Source of the DNA: Mansonella perstans
Taxonomy: Eukaryota; Nematoda; Chromadorea; Rhabditida; Onchocercidae
Reading direction: 5' to 3'
Assembly: GCA_037074765.1 (NCBI GenBank)
Contig: JBAMDO010000043.1
Location: 355,501-419,500 of the forward strand
Length of the DNA: 64,000 nucleotides
Shown: in pieces, positions 37,601 through 50,000 of the stretch
Layout of the letters: each line of letters starts with the position of its first letter
How positions within the stretch are numbered: the stretch's first letter is position 1
Program-made: the position numbers and the translations under genes
Notes under the pieces: generated by a model
What the model was told of the DNA's origin: nothing
Seen by the model: the letters and a program-made list of their open reading frames with translations, nothing else
Database searches by the model: none

Positions 37601-40600
37601 TATCTTAAAAAAGTAGAAAAGAAGTAAATACACGCACCTACATTGTATAAACAGACAAGTCCATATCTTTACTAGGAAATTTGAGTCCTTTCTCATCTAG
37701 TAAATCTCGAAGTTTTTATTTAGGCATCATGCATAAAAAGAATTATGGATGTTGAAGAATTATGATTGTCGAAGCAGATGGAAGAACTGTAAGATGAGCA
37801 TATACTAGATTTCAGTTACTAGTCTGAACTATTAATAAGACAAGGAAATGACAAACGATGAAGACAGTGCCATAAAATGGTTTGTGATAATGTCCACAAG
37901 AATAACCACTTAGAACTTTGTTATGTAAAATCTGCACTTGGTAATACTTCCTTGTCTTTTACGTTTGAAACAGTGTCTAACAAACAACAATACCTTAGCA
38001 TATTTATGTGAAGGTTCAACGTTGCACAACCCTCTCGCTGAACCTGTAATTAAATTACCATTAATCGGAGACGAACTTGGGGCAAATAGCTTTTTTAGAT
38101 GATACTCTGCAATCCATCATATTTCAAGCTTTACAGCTTGCAGTTGAAATTTCTAATATATTTATAATCATTCTGTTTGAAAATGTCATAATCAAGTTTA
38201 TCAATGAAATACCACTTGAAGGCCCGGGAAGAGGGTCGTATTCTGGTTCGAATAAATCCACTCCCGCGGGAACCAAGACGCTACAGGCACCACGTGGAAC
38301 ATATGCTTTCCTCTTATTCCTTCTTCGTAATGGTGCTGAACTCACGGAGGCATCTGAGGAATAATCTGCTGTTTCACCGCTTAAATGTTCGTCCAATAAT
38401 TCATATCCAAACTCATCAACAACTATCTGCAACTGTAATCTATCAACCGATAGTCACTAACTCACTGTTACTTTTTTTTTAGAAAAAACTCGTCACTAAA
38501 TCGATAGAGCAATGCGAGCTTTATACAACAACATCATATCCTATCTCGATCTAAGAGATGAAGTTGTACATTGCGGACTTCGAAGAGATGAATATCAAAA
38601 TAGTTTTCTCAAGTGTCTAAATAGCTAGCATCTTTCCGCTTTATGGAACACGCATCCTTATCGTTCTTTTCTACCCATGAAGATATTATCACTACTCATT
38701 CTTTGTGAAATTTTCCTGATGTGATAAAAAAGACTGCTGCTCACAGGAAATGTAAAGTAGTGGACGATTAACTCGGTGGCTGTGTAAAGTGTGTAACTAA
38801 AACTGCTGCAGAATCACGGCACAGTGTGAACGAGAGACAAGCGGAACTAAAGTAAAAAATAGCTGAAAAATACATGCACTTGGAAATTATCTAAGAAAAT
38901 GTAAAACAAAATATCACTACTACCAAAAACGATACAGAGCATGATAAAGACAGGAAGAAACATGCATATGAGATAGTACCAAATCAAATGAAAAGAATGC
39001 TTGAAGAAAAGGTATGGAAGGAGTGAATGTAATATGTTACGTTTTAGTTAGTTAGCAGAAAACGAACTCCAAGCGTAAGAAAGATCCTCGAAGAACAGAG
39101 AATTCGTAGAACCCAAGAAAAATGAGATTTACGAATCCCAAAGGAAAAATAACGTAATGGAAATGCAACAATGTTTCGTTACATAGTCGATTTTACTTTA
39201 TTCCCCATACCTATTTTTTTTACATTGACGAAATGAAGAATCCTCGCTTTAAGCAAATCAACGCTAGCTATCTTAAGCTTGTAAGTGGGAAATATCCTTC
39301 AGTTCGCAAATTCAATTTCATCTATTTCCCACAATTTCCACCTTTCACCAGAACACAAAATTAACAGTTTTGACAGACTGAGTCTAGTCTTTAAAAGGAA
39401 GCGCACAAAATTGCAGCAAAATAAATTAAAATGGCATGGGAACCACATTCTTTAAAAAGAAGCACTTAATTCTGGCAATTATAAGTTAGATTTAAAGTTT
39501 TCATAGCGCTCATTCTCTCCAAAGCTTTTCACACTTCATTCCAATCGCATCAGTAGCTGCAAGAAGTTAAATTGATAGAAAAACTCCAATCATCCCGAGA
39601 TATTTGCATTTAAAAAGCAAAACAGTGGAAACCACAGTTAGTTTTAATGAACTCACTATATTCCAATTTAATTTTTTACCATAAAAATCATGCAGTTATT
39701 CATGCACAACCGTGACATTAAATTACCCTCCTCCTGAACAAATTCAGTGTCCCCTTTCGCTGCTAATAACAAAGCACTCTAAAACGCAATAGCGAAATAC
39801 AACTGCTGATATCTACTATCAGCTAAATTACTGCAGCACAATTAGCAAAACCAAAACATGCATCGTAAAAACAAACCGGTTTTCCCGAAGATGGTAACTG
39901 GGCCACTATACGCTTTGTCTCTTTGGGAAGTGATTGCAGTTTTCGCTGATTGGCATTAACGAAGTGTTTGCGTGTTATCTCAAAAAATTTATAATCACAA
40001 AAGTGCGCTTTCTCAAGAAAAAAATTTATAACATACTATCCAACTAAGTGCATAGCAAATACTATTCGGGATGTGTTATAATAGTATTTTTCATATATGG
40101 TGAACACAAGAACGCTTGAAACGGAATTTGATGCAACTATACAAGTTCCACAGAAATTCCACGTGACGCACAGTAAAGTGTTAAGCTTACATTATGTACC
40201 TAACAAAACTAATGGATAATAAAAATGAATTTGAATGGAAAATTAACCATTTCATTATCTGGAATCGCTTCCATACAACTGGCGCAAACCATACGACCGT
40301 TTTTGCGCATGTAGCTCCGAGCACGCAGTTGTAGACCAGTAGTAGTGAAGCGCTCACCGATTACAGATGTCCACTGGTCAATGATAGGTGCATCCACGTA
40401 GGCTTTAACTGTTTCCCGAAATCTTGACATATCCTCACTGATGATACCCGGTGTTCCATTTGCACTGCAATCAACTGATCAGTAGAAATTCAAGCCTTGA
40501 ATAAGCATATCTATCTAATGCAAGAAAATTTCGTCCCGACTCTGTGCCATCACTGTGTAATTCGGCACTGGTGGCCCAATAAAACGAAAATATTTTATTG

Positions 40601-41074
40601 GGCCATCAGTTGAAACCCATGCATTTATCATGTGCAGACAAACAGACATACACGAACGCACAAATGTACAGACACGCACACATGACCAACACAGCACACA
40701 ACACGTCGTATACCATATACAGAAAAATACATACCAACGAATCTTTATAGCATTATAAAAGGTATGCCCTCTAGATGAATTTTAAAGCTTTCAAAACGAT
40801 ATTATAATACGAAGTTTTATGTGCAGCCTGACAGGACAACATATTAGCATTATCATGTGAAAAAAGATCAAAACTTCGAAGTACTAATAAGAATGGGAAT
40901 ACGCTTTTTTAAATATATAATAAGCTCACCCGTTCTCAGCAAGAAGAATACCCGTGTACTTCGTATGTGTACTTTCTTGCTTGTACTGCACCACCAAGAC
41001 ACCCGGAGATGAGCGTAAAACTTCAGCTTCAATTACCTGTGGTATGTCTGCGGTTTCTGCTGAAGAAGCATCTG
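34664..41074 (-). CDS. PWWP2A/B-like: PWWP2A/PWWP2B-like chromatin protein, 5' end unresolved
   Basis: Nine exons with agreeing phases: 40930-41074, 40248-40464, 38213-38432, 37994-38043, 36544-36827, 35794-36280, 35342-35697, 34970-35176, 34664-34880, giving about 727 aa before any first exon. N-terminal block VIEAEVLRSSPGVLVVQYK...TGILLAENG parallels the PWWP2 start (VRVEQVVNGALVV...FAGILL). Next come LQLRARSYMRKNGRMVCASC (a CxxC knuckle, as in PWWP2), a basic/acidic disordered middle, PPIKIVLKP, and a PWWP domain: IGDIVWARNGMFPYWPGRI, SIVWYGDNTYTPF, FAESYDTRFNP, then a helical YHKAVASAI segment. Motif order and spacing are those of PWWP2A/B. Known role of the vertebrate proteins: reading H3K36me3/H2A.Z nucleosomes and recruiting an MTA-HDAC NuRD subcomplex. 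Here about 70 extra residues follow the PWWP domain. Exon 1 shown needs an upstream phase-1 exon. Confidence 0.82.
36361..36543 (-). other. Intron of the PWWP2-like gene (5' part)
   Basis: Part of the intron between the exons at 36544-36827 and 35794-36280. The donor is GG/GTATAT and the acceptor TTGTTTCAG; the phases match (GG plus A). Nothing else seen. Confidence 0.6.
38433..40247 (-). other. Long intron of the PWWP2-like gene
   Basis: Roughly 1.8 kb, the largest intron of this gene, between GAAATG/GTTAAT and TATTACAG. It is AT-rich and no internal exon was recognised, though a small one cannot be excluded. Confidence 0.5.
40568..40609. repeat. Near-perfect 17-bp inverted repeat with 8-nt loop
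   Basis: Left arm ctggtggcccaataaaa (40568-40584), loop cgaaaata, right arm ttttattgggccatcag (40593-40609); only one mismatch, a G:U pair as RNA. It lies in the intron of the PWWP2-like gene between the exons at 40930-41074 and 40248-40464. Confidence 0.9.
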
Positions 41075-41340
41075 CTGAAATTATGATTAACAATAATACA
41101 AACAACTATCAGCAGCTTACAGAGATAACTGAATGGAATGTTTGACGCTGCAATTATACGTTCCTCTCCAATTTACCATATACAAATTTCGCATGTGGTG
41201 GAGCGATTACAAAACAGTTTTGGAACACCAATAGACGAAATGGCGATATGAAGATTCGATTAAAACGGTGTAATGATAACCGAGAAAATTATATTCCAGA
41301 CATAATTCAAAATGCCACAATAATATAAAATACTTTTTTT

Positions 41341-41414
41341 CCATTTCCAAGTCAACTTTCAGCTGAAAATTGAATTTCCATTTCTAAGTCAACTTTCAGC
41401 TGAAAATCAAATAC
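41341..41414. repeat. 37-bp tandem duplication
   Basis: Two adjacent copies beginning ccatttccaagtcaactttc and ccatttctaagtcaactttc, one substitution in the shared core. Located upstream of the PWWP2-like coding exons. Confidence 0.85.
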
Positions 41415-41638
41415 CGAATACAAAGAGAAAGAAATGTACAAGTGTAAAAGATTTGTCATAAGCGTACTAATTTGACAAGAACTATTACGACTCACTTTAC
41501 GAATATTCTTGATGAAGTAAGAGTAATTAGAATCTACATATGCACTACTACATGTACAGAGAGAATGAATTTCTTGGAATGCACTTTTGTAAATATACTG
41601 TACCAAATGATCTCGAAAAAAATCCAAAGAAGCAAAAC

Positions 41639-41782
41639 CTTACAAATTTTAGGAGGTGCACTCATCCCGCGTTGTGTCGTCGTTTGCATACGAAGACTGG
41701 CGGAGAGATTCATTTCGTAATTTTTACGATGCTGGACAATTTGGTGGCGCTGTTTTTCGGTAGGTAGTGGGAATCGACCCAT
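41639..41782 (-). CDS. Candidate first coding exon (possibly of the PWWP2-like gene)
   Basis: ATG at 41782 opens MGRFPLPTEKQRHQIVQHRK and stays open for 48 codons to an AAG/GTTTTG donor at 41639. Composition (Gln, Arg, Lys, Thr, Pro) is convincingly protein-like and unlike random ORFs here. The phase at that donor is 0 while the next known exon (41074) needs phase 1, so an intermediate small exon, a different donor (a phase-1 site exists near 41603) or a separate gene must be assumed. Confidence 0.4.
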
Positions 41783-42812
41783 GCTGCAACACAGAAGGTA
41801 TCCAATCCCTTATCTTTACAAAAGACTAATACGCAAAGCTCGTACACAGGAAGTAATATCAGTTACTAAACGTCGATTAAACCAGAAAGATCACTGAGAA
41901 CCAGCAAGTGACTGCTCTGCAACAAGTGGGTCATAAAACCAGTAACCAACATTAAAGGTCCAAATAGAAAACTGAAGTCTTACGCCGAAATAAAGTAAAA
42001 GATTATATTACTAAACCTTCCATATTCTGCTTTCATTATAAAATGGATAATTATGCTACAATTACCACACCCAACGATGGTGAAATCACGAATCCATGGT
42101 TATCATAAAAGCATTTTTTAAATTTCCTAACCAGCACTAACAAAACTGTAGTTGATCCTACTTCCTTAGTGATAGCCTTTTGTTGATTTCCTAACATATC
42201 CGTCTATTTGAAAAAATCTGTTACAATGAAATACCTAAAATATGATATGAGGCTCAGCGTCCCAAATTAGAACTTTCATGAGGAATGAAATCATATAAAA
42301 TTGAGCATACTGAACATCTCGATAAAAGTTAAAAAAAAACTAATTCTCGAAAATAAGCAAACATAACAACACGAAAATAATTATCAGAAAACAACGTAAA
42401 ATTCGCAAAATTGTCCTACCTGTGTGGAGATCTTTCATCTTCACCAAATTTTGCATACGTCAAAATACAAAAATTTACTAGAGTAATATTACAGAGTTGA
42501 TTCTTTGCAGTTGGCTATGTCCTTGGAATAAAACAGTAAAATACGTAGACTGATTAACACTATTCTAAAACCGACCGTACACATTTATCAATTAAGTCAT
42601 AGACTTAAACAGTATTCTTTTCAAGTTAAGTGAAATTTCGTAATGATATTGAACAGTATAAGTCTAAATTAAAGTGTCAACAACACTATGACACTGCGAC
42701 TATACTCGTAAAACTTCATCTCTCAATGTTCAAATACAAAAAATTGAAACAATATGTGTTGCAGCAGCCACAACTGGGATCAGCCACTACCATTAAGTCA
42801 CGTGAAATAACC

Positions 42813-43079
42813 TTAGCGCACTCTACAAACACATCCTGGATATCGATGAGCAAAAATGCAAAACGACCAATGCATTTTGTATAACGTATCCAGATTTCTG
42901 AATGAAAGAGAAGTTCGCACTAGGCTTTCTGCATCTTCCTGCATCTTTTTTGTTCTGACACGATAGCCATCTGATTCTGCATCACTTTCCGCTCGTTTCT
43001 TTCTTATCGAAACTCTCATACATCTGTTGCAGTTCTCACTTTCGACCAGCGACATACATCTTAGGATCACGTCATACAT
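42813..43079 (-). CDS. Weak candidate exon, charged ORF
   Basis: An 88-codon minus-strand frame containing VSIRKKRAESDAESDGYRVR, highly charged and serine-rich, upstream of the PWWP2-like gene on the same strand. It could be an alternative 5' exon of that gene (disordered, charged N-terminus) or chance. No clean donor in the same frame was found. Confidence 0.2.
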   Translation of the reverse strand: MYDVILRCMSLVESENCNRCMRVSIRKKRAESDAESDGYRVRTKKMQEDAESLVRTSLSFRNLDTLYKMHWSFCIFAHRYPGCVCRVR

Positions 43080-43119
43080 CTTATCCTATAGCATAATCTA
43101 CTTTCACTGTCCTGAAAAT

Positions 43120-45837
43120 GAAAGTTTTTTTCCTAAAACAACAAGAAATAAAGAAAATGGATTTTGTCTTTAGATGCAACAACAATAATGCGCAAATTTC
43201 CCAACTTCCCCTGCATTCTACTATCATTTTTTATAAACTTTTATTATTATTAAAACCAAAGAAATATAAGAAGTAAAGTGAATTTACAGTTGCGGTCACA
43301 ATTCTAGTCCGGATACTGAAAGTGGCACTGAAAAATTACTATTAAGTCCACCTGTATTCTACTACAATTTTATTCCAGAATATTAGAAGATTATCTAGCC
43401 TCAAAACATATCTGAGGACGCAATCTGTAGTAATCTGTAGTAATCTATAGCATTAAGTATGACCAGTAAAAATAAATCAGGTATAAACAGAAGAGCAAAC
43501 TTGGAAGCTTGATAAGCTGTCACTTCTTCATGCGCTTATAGAAACTTTCATTCAAAAAACCATTGCTGGAAAATACAATGAACAGCAAAAGACTCATGTG
43601 ATCTTTCGACACATTCTTTTTTAACACAAAAATAAAAAAAAAAAAAAAAAAAAAACCAAACCTGGAAGACATCAACATACTACCATATTGCGATGATAAA
43701 AGATATCCTCAAAAATACCAAAAACAACAGCAAAAAAAATTTGTTTAAATTAAAAAAATTAATACACCGCATATTGTCTCCATGAAATTTTGCAATTGTC
43801 AACCTTAGGTAAAATTAAAATAGCGTAAAAAAAGAAAAAAACAAAAACAAGAATTCTGAACTATTTGTCTTAGCAAATAACATTACAACCTTCTAGATTT
43901 TGTAAAAAACTGAAAAGCTAAAAGTGAAACGAAATAAGATTATAAATTTGAATGAGTGGTACTCATCAAATAACCATCTTTCACTTCTATTAATCATTGT
44001 TTTTTTCATCGATATATATATATATGGAGTACTCAAGAAGTAAGCAAAATAACCGCTCACCATCAAAAATGAATCAGGAAAGTTACCACATATCGTGTGC
44101 AAGTACAAAGATCACTTTCATGCCTTAAACATACTTACGCTTTGCTGCCACGTCTCGTCTTTCGATATTGTAAGCTTAATATGCATTGCTTTTATTTAGC
44201 TAATTTTTACACAAAGATGAGGGAAGATCAAACATTAAGATGTAGTCGAGAAAAAAAGTAATTTCCGAATCAGTTTCTAAATTACTTACAGTTCTGACAA
44301 AAAAAGTAGAAATGATTCAATATCAGAAGATAGGAATCCCACATATAATTGCCAATACTAAATCTAAAATGTTATTATAATTATTTAAAGCATATACACA
44401 TTTACACTACTATTTCGTGCATACTGCAAGAATTCGTGCTTACTGCAAGAAAATTAACGAAAAAAGACCTAGCATCATGCACACTTAAGCACTATCTCAC
44501 ACAATAGGATAAGAAAAAAAAAAAAAAAAAAAAGTTAATCCTCCGCAGTAAATCATCTCATTTAAACAAAGGAAATGTCCCCCCACAACATCTTCCCTCC
44601 CATACTCCCATCCTATAAATTTAAAAAATTAAGTTTCAATTTCACCACGAAACATTCGCAGTCGCAATCGCACATCATCGATCCTACATGATAGCTAACT
44701 CACTGCAGAATTTCAAATACTTTTTTTTTTTCCTTTCTCTATTTATAAACAGACAGTAGTTACTCATTTAGTAGTTTGGAATATCATAAAAACAGCCTAT
44801 AAAATTATTAATAAACTTTATATTCTTTAGAATTAAAACGATATCGCAATTTGATGCATAATTGCAATCGCATCTGAACACAAATGGACTACTCATATTT
44901 AATATACATATCTTTATTAACAACTTACAAATGATACTGTTTGTGATGTACAGGAATGAATGATCGATTCTCTCAGTTCAATATCAGTACATATCATATA
45001 TACCATGTAAATGAAATTTCTATATGCAAATTTTCATTGAGAATCATTTCATTAAAAACAAAAATACTAAAGTAGCAAATAGTGCAATAATGTTTACAAC
45101 AAATCTTGATATTCATTCACTTCTGACAATAAGCAAATACTCTTTCATGCAAATTGCTTAATTAGAAGCACATTAAAACTGACCGAAGAAACAATAAGAA
45201 AAATAAGAAACATAATCATGAATCAATTTCAGAAATCTTTTTTTTGCTTCTTCAACGATTCAACTCGCCAAAAATAATATCCATTTCATCAGTGACTGCA
45301 ACTACATAAAAGATCAAACTTAAGCAAGTAAGTCGTGTAAAACAGCCACATCAACTCTTATAATAAATAAGCTAATATTAGTTTAGCTTAAATTAAGATG
45401 ATATTAAATCACTAAAAAAATAAGCATGAAGATGAAACTAAATCATCTACTTGTTTATTTTGTTATATAATAAGAGTAAGTTATTTAAAAGAGTAAAAAA
45501 ATTTAGGTCTTAAATAGAACATAAGTATCTACAAAATCCTAAATTTATTACTCTGATTAACACAAAGTGTCAAGTAATATTTGATAAAGGGAGATGCATG
45601 TGTGATTATGGATCATACTTTATAGTTTATATGTCTATAGTTGAAGTAAAATTCCATAAAATTAAGCTGATCTGATCTACGACAAAGTATCGATCGAAAT
45701 GATAAAGTACATACAGAGCCTTCGCCGCCTTTCTGTTACAATATAGCCGTTGAAACTATGTGCAAATTTTAGAATTAAACATCTACAAAGTATTCTAAAC
45801 AGAGTTACCCTTCTCCTCTACTAAAAATCTACTCCAT
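43120..45837. other. Intergenic, no gene seen
   Basis: AT-rich spacer with poly(A) runs near 43638 and 44515, a short TA repeat near 44010 and a 10-11 bp triplicate (aatctgtagt type) at about 43422-43452. No supportable gene on either strand. Confidence 0.4.
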
Positions 45838-47051
45838 TTAAAAGAATTTCATCCAGTAATCCTCACGTGCCTTTTGTGTCTTCGTCATCTCTGTTACTCG
45901 TACATCAATATTGCTAGGTTGATTTTTTTTTTTCAGTAAATATATTAACAATTGCTTCTGTAAATGCAAAGGCAATGCATCGTTAGAGAAAAATAGTAAG
46001 ATCTGAAGTTTGAGAAAAATGGTTTGAAAGAACAAAAGGAAAAAAATTAAAAACGGCTTACTCCAGCCCTAGGATAGAGCATCGACACGGCTTTGACGTT
46101 CCATTTGCAACTAAATAAGTGACGATCATTCATCACTCGGACTTTCTGTAGAAACATAACAGTTATCAGGTGGTACCTAGTTTTCAGAAGAGAATTTAAA
46201 GAGTAATATGAATAGTACGACTCCAGGCCACTCTACAAATATTTCCAAGAATATAACAATCCAAAAATGCAAAAGAAAGTCAAATTTGAATTCATTCTTC
46301 TCGTTTCGGTGGCATAACTTTGTGACCGCCCGCTTTAATTTCTTCCGAGGACATTTTGCTCAGACACTTCAACACAATTCTTAGTCTTTGATGCATTTAT
46401 TCCAGCCGGCATAGATACCAAAAAGTACAAAAATACCAATAAGGAACTGAAAAATTCAGCAGTGACATCTACAACAAGCAAAAGAAAATAACAACAAACC
46501 ATATATTTTCTATATTCTTTTTTTTTGCTATCGCTTGCTTACAGTACAGCCGCCTTTTATTCCAACACGAACATCGATTTTGATCTGAAGTTTCACTATG
46601 GTTGTACCTTCCTTATGCGGTATTTAAGTTCAGAACCATGTAGCATAACTTCCCAAAGATCTAAGCTTTGTGCATCCATCGCAGACATCAAGTCAATATC
46701 ATGTGTATCTAAAAATGGAAAAATAAATGTCCCATATTAGGTATATAATCAATATAACCGAAACCAATAAATGATATTCGCAATTATAAACGAGTAAATT
46801 TGCTATCTTCAATGAGCATAATTTTAACAAGAAATATTGAAATAAGCTGAGAAATAATTTCGGTTACTTTATCAAATAGAAAAGATGTTAATAATGAAGC
46901 GCTGCTTGCCAAAGTCGATTTTCGGTAAGCATATCTTTCTTCATCGATCGATGTTGCGTGGCCAATCACACATGTCTACCTCAGTAGCAAGCCGCACGCT
47001 ACTTCACCTTGCTTTATATAATTCACAAGCTTTGCTCCTGCGACCCTCTTA
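45838..47051 (-). CDS. Unrecognised conserved-looking gene, 3' part (4 exons)
   Basis: Phase-consistent exons: 47008-47051, 46608-46708, 46062-46145, 45838-45957. Protein fragments in order: KRVAGAKLVNYIKQ, THDIDLMSAMDAQSLDLWEV then MLHGSELKYRIRK, KVRVMNDRHLFSCKWNVKAV then SMLYPRAG, and KQLLIYLLKKKNQPSNIDVR ending REDYWMKFF. About 115 residues are seen; the first listed exon needs an upstream exon ending in phase 2, which I could not place. No signal peptide, TM segment or domain recognised. The protein is basic, with a charged amphipathic C-terminus. Splice sites are of good quality (GTAAGC donor, TTTACAG and TCTACAG acceptors), arguing for a real gene. Confidence 0.6.
46860..46975 (-). CDS. 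Possible alternative exon within the unknown gene's intron
   Basis: Minus frame with VIGHATSIDEERYAYRKSTL then ASSASLLTSFLFDK ending at a GTAACC donor (about 46869). It lies inside the intron between 47008 and 46708. Its phase does not fit the main model, so it may be an alternative exon or chance. Confidence 0.25.
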
Positions 47052-47059
47052 CTGAAATC

Positions 47060-50000
47060 AGACTTGAAAGATACCTTATCCTCAAATCTTAAGTGGTTTT
47101 ACTGATAAAAAATGGAAAAAAAAAAAAAAAAAAAAACTAAATCAATACGAAAAATAGATCAGTTAAGCATTTAAAGAACAACAGAATACAAAGCAGACAA
47201 GCTTATAATGGGTAGCCTCAAAAAATCACTGTGAGTTCTTTCATCAAAACATAGCGTGATAGCATCAAAGAGAAAAATCGGCTGTCTAAATTTATTGCTA
47301 TACAGTTGTTTACAATATGCTTGAGTTTTTTTTTTCTGATATCAGCTTTTATCAAAACCACTCATTTTAGTGGTTGTAATAGAAGTTTTAAACTCGATTT
47401 TTTCATAGAAGAAGAGACATAAAGTAAACTGGAGTCACAGTGCACAGTGGAATCTAAAAGTTGGAAGATGACTGCGTTAAATGCAAAATTTGAACTTTGA
47501 TTATTTTCTTGTTATAAGAGAAATGCTTAATATAGAAAACGATTACAAGAAACAGCGTGGAAGACTAAAAAACCGATGAAATAAAATTAAGGTTCAGATC
47601 ATTCAAAGCAAAACATCACCAGAGCGATTATTGCTGATGACAGCCGTTACATCAGTGAAGATTTTTAACCGAACAAAAAAGGACCTATTTTGCTCTCAAA
47701 AATCCATGTCCGATTAAAAGAAATATACAGTCCCTGTCTGATTAAAAAGAATATACAGTAAGTATTCCGATCTATTATACTAAATGGTCAATATCAGTTT
47801 TACACTGGCGGCATAACTCCATCACTGAAAGATCAAACAATGACAATCACGAAAAGCTCTGATATATTTGAGTTACAGAAGCTTCGGACTAATAAAAAAC
47901 AAATATATCCAGCATTGATTCCTTCCACAATCTCAAACCAAAGATTTTGCAACGAAGCACAACAAAATCGATAATGTGAAAGAAATACGCTGCATCCATG
48001 ACTTCAGCTAAATGGATCGAAAGCGTAGAAAAAACGGATTAGTCGTAACTACTTGAAAAAGGACGACAGAAACACGACATGGTTAAAGCGATGGAAGACA
48101 AAACGTTATCATTTCAGAACTTCAGAAATCTCTTATTAGCAAGCAACGTTAATTATATTACAGTTAACACAAAAAAAAAAGTACGAATCCTAAGTATGGG
48201 AGACATCATTCGTTTCGCCGACAAAGAACCTATGCAGCAGCTACCTTTAAAAGAAAATAATATATATATAGCTAATCAGAACTGGTTGTGCAAAAAATAA
48301 ATGAAAAAGTTGTTTATTTGAATTCAAATAGTTTTCCATACTTCTCAAGCAACCAGAATAAATATTACACGAGTGATTTGCAGAACAATTTGGTTCAGCA
48401 TATAATGCTCAAAAATCCAAGCTAATATAACCAATTACTATTTAGGAAAATCTATGGAAAAAACACACTGGGAATTTACTTAGCTCAAGAGATATTTCAA
48501 ATTTCAACACTTGTCAGCAGCTATTGCAAAAACCTTGTTCATTTGTGAGCGTCGTGATATAATCGAAATGATCAAATATGGAAGCGATTGTGTGTATGCC
48601 ATGTATTCAATCAATTTCTGAGTGCAGTAATGCAATAACCAACGATGCTGTTACCAACGCGAAGTATTGCCTTCATGATTATCTATAAGAAATGCGATGA
48701 ATAACCATCCTGAACCGTAAAAAAAAAAAAAAAAAAAACGATGCGAAACAGTCATCAAACTTCATTATCTATTTTTAAAATCAATCGTAATACACCATAA
48801 ATTACTGTCTGTTGAGTAATTCAGAAATTCATACAACAATGCAGTTGTATAGAGGCTTTACATGAAATTCTGTAATATCTGACATTCTGAGTCTTTTGCA
48901 ATAATCAACTATGCTGCTCGTCCCAACATGCTTTTGTTGTCTTTGTTGCCCATATATATATGATCGATCACAATTGCTTTCTAAACATTTATTAATTAGT
49001 TCCCTTTACTAAATATAGTAAGATTTGAATATGATAATATACGTTTGTTTCGACAATTTTATTATGTTTGTTAACATATTATTAATAAAAATATATAAAA
49101 ATTAATAAAAAAATATTATTAATAAAAAATATACTTTAAACTTACGATTGAACATTGCATCAGGAAATTACAATGCAAGAGAAATACGGACATTCTGTAC
49201 TTTAGCAGTTCAAGCATTCTTAGCACAAACGACAATAAAAAGGAACAAGTACAATCATGTATCAGGATAAATAGTTGGCTGTAAAACAGTTTCAACAATA
49301 TATCACAAATAACACTAAATACATTCAGGTTAGCTCTCATATACGACTTTAACAGGATGCTAGTGCATAAAAGTGAATGATAATTAAGTTTACACTAAAA
49401 AGCCCATGAAATAACTATACCAAACATACCTTAAGCCAAATCAATTGGTAACCTATCTCGTACCTTTATGATACTATCAAATCTTCTAGTTTCACAAAAT
49501 CCATGGCCATTAATTTGTCTACATAGGTCATGAATGCAACAACCGATATCTCATCAAATGTCGATTAGTATGAACAAATCAATCCATCAGTTAGGCTTTT
49601 ACATAGGATGTTGGGTAAAATTCTGATCATCATGTATACCAGTCAATAAATTCATCTTTTGGAAATGAAACATACCGGATATTGATTTTAAATTGATTTT
49701 AAAATTTTTTTGATTTTAAAATAATCAAAGATTACTCTCCTTAAACTTCTAGCAATTATTTCGCTATTACGATAATTGCTATAATGAAAAGCGCGGGTTT
49801 TTTTTCCAACGTAAAAAAAAACTTTCTTCTTACTCTCAAAATCTAACATAGTAGCTAAGTGTATTACAGAATAGCAAAAAATATGATATTATCAAAAATA
49901 GAATAATTTTAAAACTCAAAATCTTTCAATGTTTTTTTTTTTTTTTTTTTTTTTTTTTTCAATCTTATAACACGAACCTAAATGACTATATAATGCAGTA

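Noticed and set aside
38077..38482. Plus-strand ORFs of 95 and 92 codons
   Set aside because: Antisense to the PWWP2-like exon 38213-38432, whose minus reading joins its neighbours in phase.
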